Of a DNA stretch of 64,000 bases, positions 55,656 to 64,000 are shown in pieces. The position numbers and the translations under genes were made by a program. The stretch's first letter is position 1, and each line of letters begins with the position of its first letter. The DNA is from Rhizobium rhizogenes NBRC 13257 (lineage in GTDB: Bacteria; Pseudomonadota; Alphaproteobacteria; Rhizobiales; Rhizobiaceae), in contig NZ_BAYX01000001.1 in NCBI RefSeq assembly GCF_000696095.1, forward strand, positions 1 to 64,000, written 5' to 3'. The notes beneath the pieces are model-generated. The model did no database searches. It saw nothing but the letters and a program-made list of their open reading frames with translations, and was not told the DNA's origin.

Positions 55656-56908
55656 CGGACCTTGCCTGGATCGATATAGCCTTCACCAATGCCCGGCCGC
55701 AGGTGGTCGGCGCACTGCTGCGCTATTTCCGCAATCTCGATATCGCCGAAGAGGCATTTCAGGAGGCGTGTCTCCGGGCCTTGAAGACTTGGCCGGACAA
55801 GGGGCCGCCGCGCGATCCCGTGGCATGGCTGATCTTCGTCGGCCGCAACAGTGCCATCGATGCTGTGCGCAAGCAGGCAAAGACACAGGCCCTGCCGGAT
55901 GAGGAGGCGATCTCCGACACAGGGGACGCCGAAAGCGATCTCGTCGATCGGCTCGACGGATCGAACTATCGCGACGATATCCTGCGGCTGCTATTCATCT
56001 GCTGCCATCCGGATCTGCCGGCGACGCAGCAGATCGCCTTGGCGCTGCGCGTCGTCTCCGGCCTTTCGGTGGCGCAGATCGCCCGCGCCTTTCTCGTCAG
56101 CGAAAGCGCCATGGAGCAGCGCATTACCCGCGCCAAGGCGCGTGTTGCCGCGGCCGGAGTGCCGTTCGAGACGCCGGGCGCCGTCGAGCGGGCCGAGCGC
56201 GTGGCGCTCGTCAGCGCCATGATCTACCTCATTTTCAACGAGGGCTATTCCGCCGGCGGGCCGGGACGCGAGGCCGCCGCTTTTGCCGATGAGGCGATCC
56301 GGCTCGGCCGGCTGCTTCTACGCATCTTTCCGACCGAACCCGAAATCATGGGGCTGTTGGCGCTGATGCTGCTGCAGCAATCGCGCAACGCGGCGCGCTT
56401 CGATGCGAGCGGCCAGATCGTGCTGCTGGAAGAGCAGGACCGGTCGCTCTGGAGCCACACGCTCATCGACGAGGCGCTGGCCCTGCTCGACAAGGCGATC
56501 CGCCATCGCCGTCCCGGCCCCTATCAGCTTCAAGCGGCGATCGCCGCGCTGCATTCGAGGGCCAAGCGAGCCGAAGATACGGACTGGGCGGAAATCGATC
56601 TGCTTTATCAGGCGCTGGAGCGGCTGCATCCGTCGCCGGTCGTCACCCTGAACCGTGCTGTCGCCGTTGCCAAGCTCAAGGGGCCGGAGGTGGCGTTGGC
56701 CCTGGTGGAGACCTTGGCGGATCAACTCGACAGCTATTTCTATTTTCATGGCCTGAGGGGTGGCCTGCTTATGCAGTTGCACCAGGCGCGGGAAGCGCGT
56801 TCGGCCTTCGACCGCGCTATCGCACTTGCTCGCTCGCCGGCGGAGGCAGAGCATATCCGCCATCAGCTCGACCGCTTGAGCACGACGGCTCCCGCAATCG
56901 CAAAATAA
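55652..56908 (+). CDS. ECF42-type RNA polymerase sigma factor with C-terminal extension
   Basis: 418 aa. Sigma-70 region 2 is at about residues 10-75 and region 4 at about 110-165 (VAQIARAFLVSESAMEQRI). The 250-residue C-terminal extension is helical and TPR-like (DUF6596), typical of the ECF42 group. There is no anti-sigma gene nearby, in line with control through the extension. The gene overlaps the YCII gene by four bases, and both follow a TGTCGG-N17-CGTC promoter, so the factor may control its own operon. Confidence 0.92.
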   Translation: MTDLAWIDIAFTNARPQVVGALLRYFRNLDIAEEAFQEACLRALKTWPDKGPPRDPVAWLIFVGRNSAIDAVRKQAKTQALPDEEAISDTGDAESDLVDRLDGSNYRDDILRLLFICCHPDLPATQQIALALRVVSGLSVAQIARAFLVSESAMEQRITRAKARVAAAGVPFETPGAVERAERVALVSAMIYLIFNEGYSAGGPGREAAAFADEAIRLGRLLLRIFPTEPEIMGLLALMLLQQSRNAARFDASGQIVLLEEQDRSLWSHTLIDEALALLDKAIRHRRPGPYQLQAAIAALHSRAKRAEDTDWAEIDLLYQALERLHPSPVVTLNRAVAVAKLKGPEVALALVETLADQLDSYFYFHGLRGGLLMQLHQAREARSAFDRAIALARSPAEAEHIRHQLDRLSTTAPAIAK

Positions 56909-56929
56909 TCGACGGATTTTCTCACCCCC

Positions 56930-56956
56930 TGTCGGGATGAAGTGGCCTCAAACGTC
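56930..56956 (+). promoter_or_regulatory. Predicted ECF42 promoter of the SRPBCC gene
   Basis: TGTCGG (56930-56935), 17 bases and CGTC (56953-56956), identical in both boxes and spacing to 55232-55258. The expected start is near 56963, about 44 bases before the ATG of 57007-57477. Confidence 0.75.
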
Positions 56957-57006
56957 CTTGGAGTATAGGCCGATCGGGCCGATGCACACTGGAGAGAGAT
57001 AGAACC

Positions 57007-57477
57007 ATGACCGAAAAGACGGCACGCCGCGAGCTTTCGCTGACCCGTATCATCGACGCCCCGCGCGAGAAACTCTATCGCTGCTGGACGGAAGCGGACC
57101 TGCTGAAACAGTGGTTCGCACCGCTGCCATGGACAACGTCGGCCGCCGAACTCGATGTCCGCGCCGGAGGCACCAGCTCCGTCACCATGCGCAGCCCTGA
57201 GGGTGAGGATTATCCGAATGTCGGCGTCTATCTCGAGGTCGTCCCGAACGAACGGATCGTCTTCACCGATGCCTTCACCAGCGCCTGGGTGCCATCAGCC
57301 AAGCCCTTCATGGTGGTAACCATCCAGCTCGACGATCTCGGCGGTGGCAAGACGCGCTACACCGCAACGGTCCTGCATTGGACGGCGGAAGATCGTGAGG
57401 CGCATGAGAAGATGGGCTTCCACGAGGGATGGGGCCAGTGCACTGATCAGCTCGCAGTGCTGGCGGCCAGGATCTGA
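57007..57477 (+). CDS. SRPBCC/AHSA1-family protein
   Basis: 156-aa small helix-grip ligand-binding protein of the AHSA1 type, with the typical ARRELSLTRIIDAPREKLYR opening and HEGWGQCTDQL ending. A likely target of the adjacent ECF42 sigma factor, as it has the same promoter motif. Ligand and role are unknown. Confidence 0.88.
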   Translation: MTEKTARRELSLTRIIDAPREKLYRCWTEADLLKQWFAPLPWTTSAAELDVRAGGTSSVTMRSPEGEDYPNVGVYLEVVPNERIVFTDAFTSAWVPSAKPFMVVTIQLDDLGGGKTRYTATVLHWTAEDREAHEKMGFHEGWGQCTDQLAVLAARI

Positions 57478-57600
57478 ATTATCGAGTCATACCCTATAGA
57501 TGTGCCAGAGCTCTATGCGGGAGATTCAGGGGCGAGGACTTGGGCTTGGCGCGGCCGAAAAACGGAGGACGCTTCGGAAAATGATTCCGCTTCTCCGCCG

Positions 57601-57620
57601 AAGCTGTTGATTTCGGATTC
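57601..57620 (+). repeat. 20-bp repeat, copy 1
   Basis: The pattern AAGCTGTTGATTKCGGATTC occurs here and at 58222-58241 with one mismatch. Each copy stands before a gene (57664 and 58352). It may be a shared regulatory site or a coincidence. Confidence 0.45.
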
Positions 57621-57663
57621 GATTTGCTAAGGCTCGCTCCCGCATGAATGAGAGGAGCGAGCC

Positions 57664-58176
57664 ATGCTGCACGTCACCATAGCGCCAGTCGCGCAATCGG
57701 ATGCCGAAGACCTGATTGCGGCCAATGTTGCGAGCCGCGCCTATCATGCGCCCTGGGCCTTTCCCTTTGTCGATCGCGATGGCTTCGATGTCTGGTTTGG
57801 GCAAACCGTGACCGGACCCAATATCGGCCTGGTGGCGCGCGACACCGGTTCAGGCGGCATTGTCGGAGTGGTCAATATCAGCCAGATGGTCTGGGGTGGT
57901 TTCCGCAGCGCCTTTCTCGGCTATCACGGCATGGTGGGTTTTGCCGGCCGGGGTTTCATGACCGAGGCGTTGCGTCTCGCAGTTGGCCATGCATTCGATA
58001 CTGTCGGCCTGCATCGGCTGGAAGCCAATATCCAGCCCGCGAACCAGGCTTCCATCGCGCTCGTGCAAAGGCTCGGTTTTCGCATGGAGGGTTTTTCGCC
58101 CAAATATCTGAAGATCGGCGGTGTCTGGTGCGATCATGAGCGCTGGGCGTTGCTGGGAGACGATCCGCGACTTTGA
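57664..58176 (+). CDS. GNAT-family N-acetyltransferase (RimJ/RimL type)
   Basis: 170 aa. Acetyl-CoA-dependent transferase with the A motif near VGFAGRGFMTEALRLAVGHAF and the RimJ-like LHRLEANIQPANQASIALVQRLGF. Substrate may be a protein N-terminus or small molecule. Has GGAGCGAG before ATG. A 20-bp repeat (57601-57620) lies upstream. Confidence 0.9.
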   Translation: MLHVTIAPVAQSDAEDLIAANVASRAYHAPWAFPFVDRDGFDVWFGQTVTGPNIGLVARDTGSGGIVGVVNISQMVWGGFRSAFLGYHGMVGFAGRGFMTEALRLAVGHAFDTVGLHRLEANIQPANQASIALVQRLGFRMEGFSPKYLKIGGVWCDHERWALLGDDPRL

Positions 58177-58221
58177 TCCGCAACATTAAGCGCTTTGGAG
58201 GTTGAATCCGAGACGGTGGGG

Positions 58222-58241
58222 AAGCTGTTGATTGCGGATTC
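58222..58241 (+). repeat. 20-bp repeat, copy 2
   Basis: Second copy of the 57601-57620 element with one mismatch, 111 bases before the LLM gene start. Confidence 0.45.
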
Positions 58242-58351
58242 CTATTAGGGGTTGCTATCGATATTATCGAACAAACCGTTCGACAATTCACATTTGCGAT
58301 TGCAGCCCTGCCTTCCTATCTCGTCCGTCAACAACAGATGGATGTTTCACC

Positions 58352-59413
58352 ATGGAACTTGGCCTTTATACTTTCGCTGACGTCAATCCCGATCCCGCTC
58401 TTAACAAGGGCGCGGAGGCAGCGCGGCGTCTGAACAATCTGATCGAGGAAATCGAGCTGGCCGATCAGGTCGGTCTCGATGTCTTCGGGCTTGGCGAGCA
58501 TCATCGTCCGGACTATGCGGCATCGGCTCCGGCAGTGGCGCTTGCGGCTGCTGCCGCAAGGACGAAGAACATTCGGCTGACCAGCGCCGTCACGGTACTG
58601 AGCTCGGACGATCCGGTGCGGGTCTTCCAGCAGTTTTCGACGCTCGACCTCATTTCTAATGGCCGCGCCGAGATCATGGCGGGGCGGGGCTCGTTCATCG
58701 AGTCCTTCTCACTGTTCGGCTATAATCTCGAGGATTATGACCAGCTCTTCGAGGAAAAGCTCGATCTGCTGCTGGCGATCCGCGATGGCGAACAGGTAAA
58801 CTGGACTGGCGAGATGCGTGCGCCGATCAACGGGCGAGGGGTCTATCCGCGGCCGCTGCAGGATCAGTTGCCGATCTGGATCGCGGTCGGCGGCACGCCG
58901 CAATCGGTGGCGCGTGCCGGTGCGCTGGGCCTGCCGATGGCGATTGCCATCATCGGCGGCGAGCCGCGCCGATTTGCGCCGCTGGTCGATCTCTACCGCG
59001 AGGCTGCCCGCCGCGCCGATCAGGATCAGGCTAAGCTGAAGACCAGCATTAACGTCCACGGTTTTGTCGCCGATACGACCGAGGCCGCCGCCGATCAGTT
59101 CTATGGCCCGCAGGCCGAGGTGATGAACCGCATTGGCCGCGAACGTGGCTGGGGACCGACGAGCCGGACGCAGTTCGATCAGTCGCGCGGGCCGCATGGC
59201 GCGCTGTTTGTCGGCAATCCCGAAACCGTGGCCGAGAAGATCGTCGCGCATCACAAGCTGTTCAAGAATGACCGCTTCCTATTGCAGATGGCGATCGGCA
59301 CAATGCCGCATGATCAGATCATGCGCGGCATCGAGCTCTACGGCACGAAAGTCGCGCCGCTTGTCAGAAAGGCGTTGACTGAACAGGGCGGAGAGGCGAA
59401 AGCGATTGCTTGA
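58352..59413 (+). CDS. LLM-class flavin-dependent oxidoreductase
   Basis: 353 aa. Bacterial luciferase-like fold that uses reduced FMN and oxygen or F420-like cofactors. Recognisable opening [15 protein letters not shown] and [23 protein letters not shown]. Substrate unknown. The ATG at 58352 is preferred to an earlier in-frame start. Confidence 0.88.
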   Translation: MELGLYTFADVNPDPALNKGAEAARRLNNLIEEIELADQVGLDVFGLGEHHRPDYAASAPAVALAAAAARTKNIRLTSAVTVLSSDDPVRVFQQFSTLDLISNGRAEIMAGRGSFIESFSLFGYNLEDYDQLFEEKLDLLLAIRDGEQVNWTGEMRAPINGRGVYPRPLQDQLPIWIAVGGTPQSVARAGALGLPMAIAIIGGEPRRFAPLVDLYREAARRADQDQAKLKTSINVHGFVADTTEAAADQFYGPQAEVMNRIGRERGWGPTSRTQFDQSRGPHGALFVGNPETVAEKIVAHHKLFKNDRFLLQMAIGTMPHDQIMRGIELYGTKVAPLVRKALTEQGGEAKAIA

Positions 59414-59463
59414 GCCTTCGCGTCGGGAGTTTGCGGGGCGCGCGAGCCAGCCGGAAGCCGTGA

Positions 59464-60216
59464 ATGATCATCTCGAACGACGACGAACTGACCAAGCTGA
59501 AAGAGATCGGCCGCATCTGCGCCAATGCGCTGCAGGCGATGGCGGCGGCGCTGGAGCCGGGCATCACCACGCTAGAGCTTGACGCCATCGGCCGCAAGGT
59601 GCTGGAAGACGCCGGCGCGCGTTCCGCGCCGGAGCTTGTCTATCGGTTTCCGGGCGCAACCTGCATCAGCGTCAACGAGGAAGTGGCGCATGGCATTCCC
59701 GGCCCGCGAGTGATCCAGGCCGGTGATCTCGTCAATCTCGACGTTTCCGCCGAGAAGGATGGTTTCTTTTCCGACACCGGCTCGTCCTTCGCCGTGCCGC
59801 CGGTCAAGCCGAAGATCGAACGTCTTTGCCGCGACGGCAAACGGGCGCTCTGGGTCGGTCTGAACCAGGTGCGCAGCGGCGCACCTTTCTCCAAGATCGG
59901 CCACGCCGTCGGTGCTTTCGCACAGAAGAACCGCTATACGCTGGTCGCCAATCTCGCCAGCCACGGCATTGGCCGTTCGCTGCATGAGGAGCCCGCGGAG
60001 GTATCCACCTGGGCGGATCCCGACGAGACCCGGATCATGCAGGACGGCCTGGTGTTCACCGTCGAGCCATTTCTGTCGCTCGGTGCCACCTGGGCGGAAG
60101 GCGGAGACGATGCATGGACGCTTTATGGCGATCCGCGCGCGCCGACGGTTCAGTTCGAACACACAGTCGTTGCCACCCGCAATGGTCCGATGATCCTGAC
60201 GTTGGCTGATAGCTGA
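59464..60216 (+). CDS. map: Methionine aminopeptidase, type I
   Basis: 250 aa. Removes the N-terminal methionine from new proteins. All five metal ligands and the catalytic His are visible: His in VAHGIPG, two Asp in NLDVSAEKDGFFSDTG, His in SHGIGRSLHEE, Glu in TVEPFLS and Glu in QFEHTVVA. The N-terminus lacks a zinc-finger extension. May be a second copy in this genome; the window cannot tell. Confidence 0.93.
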   Translation: MIISNDDELTKLKEIGRICANALQAMAAALEPGITTLELDAIGRKVLEDAGARSAPELVYRFPGATCISVNEEVAHGIPGPRVIQAGDLVNLDVSAEKDGFFSDTGSSFAVPPVKPKIERLCRDGKRALWVGLNQVRSGAPFSKIGHAVGAFAQKNRYTLVANLASHGIGRSLHEEPAEVSTWADPDETRIMQDGLVFTVEPFLSLGATWAEGGDDAWTLYGDPRAPTVQFEHTVVATRNGPMILTLADS

Positions 60217-60280
60217 GCGGCCGGAGTGTTTCAGCGCTCCAGCCTCTCGTGTTCGACGTGATGCCAGGAATTGTTCTGGC

Positions 60281-60964
60281 TCAGTCTTCCGTCTTCGTCT
60301 CGCCGCGGATGATATCGGCGGCGGCCCGCTCGAGGATCACTGCGATGCGCGCGCCCTCAGCCTTGCTCCAAGGGTGTTTTGAGCGCAGCGCTGCGTGCAG
60401 AAGGTGGCGAGCGCGGTGAACGTCGCCGGCCTCGCGGCCGAATGGGCCGTCACGGCCTTCATCGTCTCCGTTATTCTCGCCGTCAAAAGCCCGTTTGACA
60501 TGCGCCATTCTCTCGCCGATGGCACCCAGCTTGGCGAGCGTCGCCTCGACCAGCTCGCGGTTCTCTTCGACCCGCTTCTGGCCGCTTTCGGTAATCCGGT
60601 AGAGCTTCTTAGTGCCGCTCGCTTCGACTTCGGCCAGGCCGGTTTCTTCGAGATAGGTGAGGGCGGGGTAGATGACGCCCGGGCTCGGCACATAGAAGCC
60701 GCCGGAGCGCTCCTCCAGGGTCTTGATCAGTTCATAGCCATGGCGTGGCTGCTCGGAAAGCAAAGCGAGGATGATGAGCTGCAGATCGGCGGCGTCGAAC
60801 TTCCGACCGGTGCGAAACCCGCCGCCGAACATGCCGCCCTTGAAGCCTCTCATGAACTCTCTCCCATGCCTGCCGCGGGAATCGCGGCGTTCGCCATGTC
60901 GTAGGATATATGCCTCGACGGTGTCAAAGCTATCGCCGAACATATGATCTCTAAAGCCTTTCAT
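60281..60964 (-). CDS. PadR-family transcriptional regulator
   Basis: 227 aa. An N-terminal Gly/Arg-rich segment (about 1-50) precedes a PadR winged helix with HGYELIKTLEERSGGFYVPSPGVIYPALTYLEE, followed by a C-terminal domain (Vir/PadR_C) with acidic DGENNGDDEGRDG insert. Start at 60964 with AGGAG eight bases upstream. A 16-bp palindrome upstream is a likely own operator. The regulated genes are not obvious. Confidence 0.87.
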   Translation of the reverse strand: MKGFRDHMFGDSFDTVEAYILRHGERRDSRGRHGREFMRGFKGGMFGGGFRTGRKFDAADLQLIILALLSEQPRHGYELIKTLEERSGGFYVPSPGVIYPALTYLEETGLAEVEASGTKKLYRITESGQKRVEENRELVEATLAKLGAIGERMAHVKRAFDGENNGDDEGRDGPFGREAGDVHRARHLLHAALRSKHPWSKAEGARIAVILERAAADIIRGETKTED

Positions 60965-61013
60965 AGTGTGTCTCCTGTTGGGGTGATGTGATTTCGTATC
61001 GTTAGTCATGTCG

Positions 61014-61029
61014 TACGATATATATCGTA
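61014..61029 (-). promoter_or_regulatory. Predicted PadR operator
   Basis: Perfect palindrome TACGATATATATCGTA, 50 bases upstream of the padR start codon. The pattern CATGTCGTA-N-GATATAT around it recurs, with two mismatches over 18 bp, inside the gene at 60895-60912. Confidence 0.65.
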
Positions 61030-61268
61030 AGATAGCATCTTGCAAGAGGACGGCAATTTTTTTGCAGAATGAGGTGGGTGGGGCGTGTAGCGGAGCGGGA
61101 GAGCTGCCTATGGCCGGCTGAACAATTGCGTCACGATCACGGGATAAGCGATTACATTTGCGTAAGAATTCGGCGAGGTCGGTTGCCGCCTCTTGCGAAC
61201 TGCCTTAGGTTCGCCGTTAACAAACGTCATTGCGGTTCGAAACCCCAATAAAGAAAGCTGCGCTTCTC

Positions 61269-62534
61269 GTGTTTCACTCTTTCTTCCCTCAGCCGAAATT
61301 GTTCTTCACGTCCATGTTGGTGTGGACCGTCATTTGTCTTGCTGTCTGGTATTCGTTTGGAGCGGACCTTGCGACGACCTACGGCATCGTTCCGCTACCG
61401 GAAGGTACAGAGCCTTATGACCTGACGTTCTTCCTGGTGGCCAGCAATGTCTGGTTCTACAGCTACTTCTTGCTTTGCGTCCTGTTGTTCTGTGCGGCGT
61501 GGCATATATTGGCGAAAGATCACCCGTGGAAGAACTGGTCGATCTGGGGTTCGGCGCTGATCGTTCTCGTCACGTATTTTTTGGTTCAGGCGGCGGTCGT
61601 TCTGAACAATTGGCGTCTTCCATTCGGAAATACCCTGCAAAATGCGCTTTCCAAACAAGGGAATGTTACTGCGTGGGATTTCTATAGTCTGTTCATCCTA
61701 TTTGCAGAGCTCGCATTTCTCAGAATGTTTCTTCTGGTGATGACGGACTTCTTTACCAGCCATTACATATTCCGCTGGCGCACAGCGATGAACAATTTCT
61801 ATATGTCGAAATGGGAAAAGCTGCGGCATATCGAGGGTGCGGCTCAGCGTGTTCAGGAAGACACGATGCGGTTTTCGACCATCCTCGAAGGGTTGGGCAG
61901 CAGCTTGATCAATTCGGTGATGACGCTAATCGTCTTCCTTCCCATTCTCTTCCAGCTTTCAAGCTACGTGACGGAGTTGCCGATCGTCGGTCAGATTGCG
62001 CATACACTGTTCTGGTTGTCGCTTTTTTGGTCCGTCTTCGGAACGCTTCTGCTCGCCATTGTCGGCATCAAGCTGCCAGGGCTCAACTTCCGTAATCAGC
62101 GCGTCGAGGCGGCCTATCGTAAGGAGCTGGTTTACGGCGAAGATCATGCGGACCGCGCTCAGCCAGCGACGGTCAAGGAACTGTTTGCCAATGTGCGGCG
62201 GAACTATTTCCGGATGTATTTTCACTATCTTTATTTCAATATCGCCCGCTATTTTTACATACAGGCCGACGGCATCTTCCTGACCATCATGCTTGTTCCT
62301 ACGATCGTAGCGGGCAAGATCACTTACGGTATCTATCAGCAGATCCTGACTGCCTTTGGACAGGTGAGCGATTCCTTCCAGTACCTCGTTAGTTCCTGGA
62401 CGACGATCATCGAGCTCCTGTCGATTCACAAGCGTCTCAAATCCTTCGAGGCGGCGATCGATGATGAGCCACTGCCGTCGATCGATCAGCGCTATTTGGA
62501 GCGTGAAGCGGGCGTCATTCACACGGATGGCTGA
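61269..62534 (+). CDS. bacA: BacA/SbmA-family peptide transporter
   Basis: 421-aa inner-membrane protein of the SbmA/BacA family that imports peptides and affects very-long-chain fatty acid lipid A; BacA is needed for rhizobial bacteroid survival against host NCR peptides. Opens with FHSFFPQPKLFFTS, typical of the family, with segments MRFSTILEGLGSSLINS and VSDSFQYLVSSWTTIIELLSIHKRL. GTG at 61269 gives the usual length of about 420; a TTG 13 codons upstream has no Shine-Dalgarno. A terminator follows. Confidence 0.88.
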   Translation: MFHSFFPQPKLFFTSMLVWTVICLAVWYSFGADLATTYGIVPLPEGTEPYDLTFFLVASNVWFYSYFLLCVLLFCAAWHILAKDHPWKNWSIWGSALIVLVTYFLVQAAVVLNNWRLPFGNTLQNALSKQGNVTAWDFYSLFILFAELAFLRMFLLVMTDFFTSHYIFRWRTAMNNFYMSKWEKLRHIEGAAQRVQEDTMRFSTILEGLGSSLINSVMTLIVFLPILFQLSSYVTELPIVGQIAHTLFWLSLFWSVFGTLLLAIVGIKLPGLNFRNQRVEAAYRKELVYGEDHADRAQPATVKELFANVRRNYFRMYFHYLYFNIARYFYIQADGIFLTIMLVPTIVAGKITYGIYQQILTAFGQVSDSFQYLVSSWTTIIELLSIHKRLKSFEAAIDDEPLPSIDQRYLEREAGVIHTDG

Positions 62535-62541
62535 CGAAACA

Positions 62542-62563
62542 AGGCCCCGGAAACGGGGCCTTT
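62542..62563 (+). terminator. Terminator of bacA
   Basis: A 9-bp stem AAGGCCCCG/CGGGGCCTT around a GAAA loop, followed by TGTC, eight bases after the bacA stop codon. The T run is short. Confidence 0.65.
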
Positions 62564-62728
62564 GTCATATGAGACGCAACGTCATGTCGGTCACGATCTC
62601 GTCTAGCCGTTGGTAAGTGAGATAAACTCCGCGTTTGCTGCTTGCGCCGGCCCTTCGCTTTGGCTCAGGGCGTTCGTCGCTGCAACGACCCATCGGGTCC
62701 GATTGCTCCAGCTTCGCTGGATCGCTCC

Positions 62729-63709
62729 TCACCCCTGCTGCGGTTTGCCGCGTGCTGCAATCATCGGGATCGCCTCGGAATAGCTGACGCAGGCGACGCC
62801 GTCTCTGTGGCAGACGTCGCTGACGAAGCGGTCGAGGGCGCGCCAATAGGCGCCGTCATTCATTTCGACGAAGTGGAAGCCGAGCTGTAGCGGGATGCGG
62901 TCGCCGTTGTACTGTTTGTTGAAGGCAGCTTCGAAGGCCGCGAAGGTGCGATCCTCATAGGTCTTGGAATTGGCCTTGTCCTCGACGCCCTTGGAATGGC
63001 GGACATAGAGGTTGTAGTCCATGCCGATCACCAGACGGTTTTCGGGGCCTTCGGGGAGCAGTGGCAGGCCGAAGCGATAGAGGCCGTCGACCACCTGCGG
63101 CAGTGCCGGACCCTTAGTGACAAGGCTTGCGTCATATTGAAAGCCCATCGCCTTTTCCGCCGGCACCAGCCCGTCGCTGGTGGAGAGATAGGGCGCGCGA
63201 AAACCCTTGACGTCATGGGTGGCGAAATCTTCCCAGCCCTGCGGCTCCTTGTCCGCCAGCCCGACATTCTTCCAGGCGTCGCGCAGGGCTACGCGGGCGC
63301 TCATGAAATCTTGTTTCCAATCGGCGGCGCTCCACGTCTTGCCGTCGAAATGGCCGCAGGCATGGCTGGAAATATCGTGGCCTTCCACATGCGCGCCCCA
63401 GATGTTGGCGATACGGGTCCGCACGTCGTCCTCGCTCTTGGCAAAGCCGACATTGGATTTGCCGGCCCGCTGTCCCGGCGCCTGATAGGCCTTGGCCTGG
63501 GTGCGGTTCATCAGGAAGGTGCAGGAGAGAAAGTAAGTGAAATGCGCGCCGTTGCGCGAGGCGATCTCGCGGCTCTTCGTCCACAGCGCGTTGTCGTGCG
63601 CGCCATCGAACGAGATCATCACCAATTGCCTAGGCTTCTCATCGGCCCGTGCCGCAACGGGAAGCGCCAGGGAAAGGGCGAGGGACGCAAAGGAGACAAA
63701 ACGAAACAT
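62729..63709 (-). CDS. Secreted polysaccharide deacetylase-like protein
   Basis: 326 aa with a signal peptide (cleavage near ARA-DEK). Resembles chitin deacetylase-like proteins, with FDGAHDNALW at motif 1, SSHACGH (HxxxH metal site) and FRAPYLSTSDG. Motif 1 reads FDG where deacetylases usually have FDD, so a metal or base residue may be lost. Substrate unknown. The start is taken at 63709; a GTG nine bases up is possible. The gap 62564-62728 shows only short hairpins. Confidence 0.8.
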   Translation of the reverse strand: MFRFVSFASLALSLALPVAARADEKPRQLVMISFDGAHDNALWTKSREIASRNGAHFTYFLSCTFLMNRTQAKAYQAPGQRAGKSNVGFAKSEDDVRTRIANIWGAHVEGHDISSHACGHFDGKTWSAADWKQDFMSARVALRDAWKNVGLADKEPQGWEDFATHDVKGFRAPYLSTSDGLVPAEKAMGFQYDASLVTKGPALPQVVDGLYRFGLPLLPEGPENRLVIGMDYNLYVRHSKGVEDKANSKTYEDRTFAAFEAAFNKQYNGDRIPLQLGFHFVEMNDGAYWRALDRFVSDVCHRDGVACVSYSEAIPMIAARGKPQQG

Positions 63710-63887
63710 GGGCACCACGATTATCTGATCCAGCGTGTTCTCATTCGAAAGCCGCTACATACGTTTGGGGATCATGCCCCGGTTCCGTCGCTTCCTCTGC
63801 CGGAAATGCGGCAAAGCTACGGTGGCGCTGGTAATTTTCGCCATAATCGATACTGATGTCGTTACAACGGCAAAACAGGATTTCCTC

Positions 63888-64000
63888 ATGTCATTGCTTA
63901 TTCTCGGCATCGTTCTTTTCCTCGGTCTTCACCTGATCCGCGTCGTCGCGCCGGAATTCCGCCGCTCGACGATCTCCAGCGTCGGCGAGTCCGGCTGGAA
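63888..64000 (+). CDS. NnrU-family protein (5' end, cut by window)
   Basis: 37 codons visible: one hydrophobic segment from the first residues (LLILGIVLFLGLHLIRVV) followed by PEFRRS, matching the start of NnrU-family membrane proteins. AGGA lies eight bases before the ATG. The frame is open to the window edge. Confidence 0.7.
   Translation, partial: MSLLILGIVLFLGLHLIRVVAPEFRRSTISSVGESGW

Noticed and set aside
57526..57804. Minus-strand frame between SRPBCC and GNAT genes
   Set aside because: It overlaps the start of the GNAT gene, shows no family and has no ribosome site.

Overview
The window looks like chromosomal DNA of a fast-growing rhizobium or close Agrobacterium relative (Rhizobiaceae, Alphaproteobacteria). 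GC is high and coding is dense. The gbpR-chvE-gguABC block, a BacA/SbmA peptide transporter and a GGAA-N6-TTCC inositol-type operator beside a myo-inositol dehydrogenase gene are typical of this family. I see no phage, transposase, plasmid replication gene or CRISPR array. The species cannot be fixed from the sequence alone.

Layout. (1) 1-7.2 kb: a tRNA-Arg(CCG), a xylose-type ABC importer (xylFHG, minus strand) with a divergent ROK regulator, an inositol dehydrogenase and two small genes. (2) 7.2-16.9 kb: LysR regulator GbpR, then the divergent sugar-binding protein ChvE, its ABC transporter GguAB, GguC, an aldehyde dehydrogenase and an IlvD-type sugar-acid dehydratase. This reads as uptake plus non-phosphorylative breakdown of L-arabinose-type sugars to 2-oxoglutarate. 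(3) 16.9-19.2 kb: an ABC exporter bracketed by two 139-bp direct repeats; the distal repeat carries a dead copy of the end of the dehydratase gene. (4) 19.2-29.3 kb: a transglutaminase/alpha-E/ATP-grasp trio, two EamA transporters, a DEAD-box RNA helicase, a tyrosine-rich secreted protein and a solitary MttB-like methyltransferase. (5) 29.5-34.7 kb: a large PAS hybrid histidine kinase, then mnmD and an FAD oxidoreductase head to head.

(6) 34.8-49.5 kb: a purine degradation region. The plus-strand operon carries puuE, uraD, a HepT-like gene, allA, uraH and a metallophosphoesterase gene. The minus strand carries puuD-guaD-lldD-like and, further on, xdhA-xdhB-xdhC with a LysR gene. Together they run from guanine and xanthine through urate to allantoate, and from ureidoglycolate to glyoxylate. 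The allantoate-to-ureidoglycolate step is not in the window. (7) 49.5-54.1 kb: bdhA, glpK, a possible GT42-like protein and an S66 peptidase. (8) 54.2-57.5 kb: a serine hydrolase, then an ECF42-type sigma factor with a DGPF/YCII partner and an SRPBCC protein. The same bipartite motif TGTCGG-N17-CGTC precedes the YCII-sigma operon and the SRPBCC gene. (9) 57.6-64 kb: GNAT and LLM enzymes, a methionine aminopeptidase, a PadR regulator with a 16-bp palindrome, bacA, a deacetylase, and the start of an nnrU-like gene cut by the window edge.

The most useful leads are the paired ECF42 promoters, the repeat-bracketed ABC exporter, a HepT-like protein that has lost all its catalytic residues inside the purine operon, the split mnmC-like pair with overlapping start codons, and the unassigned GT42-like gene. 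All assignments come from reading motifs and context; no database search was run.
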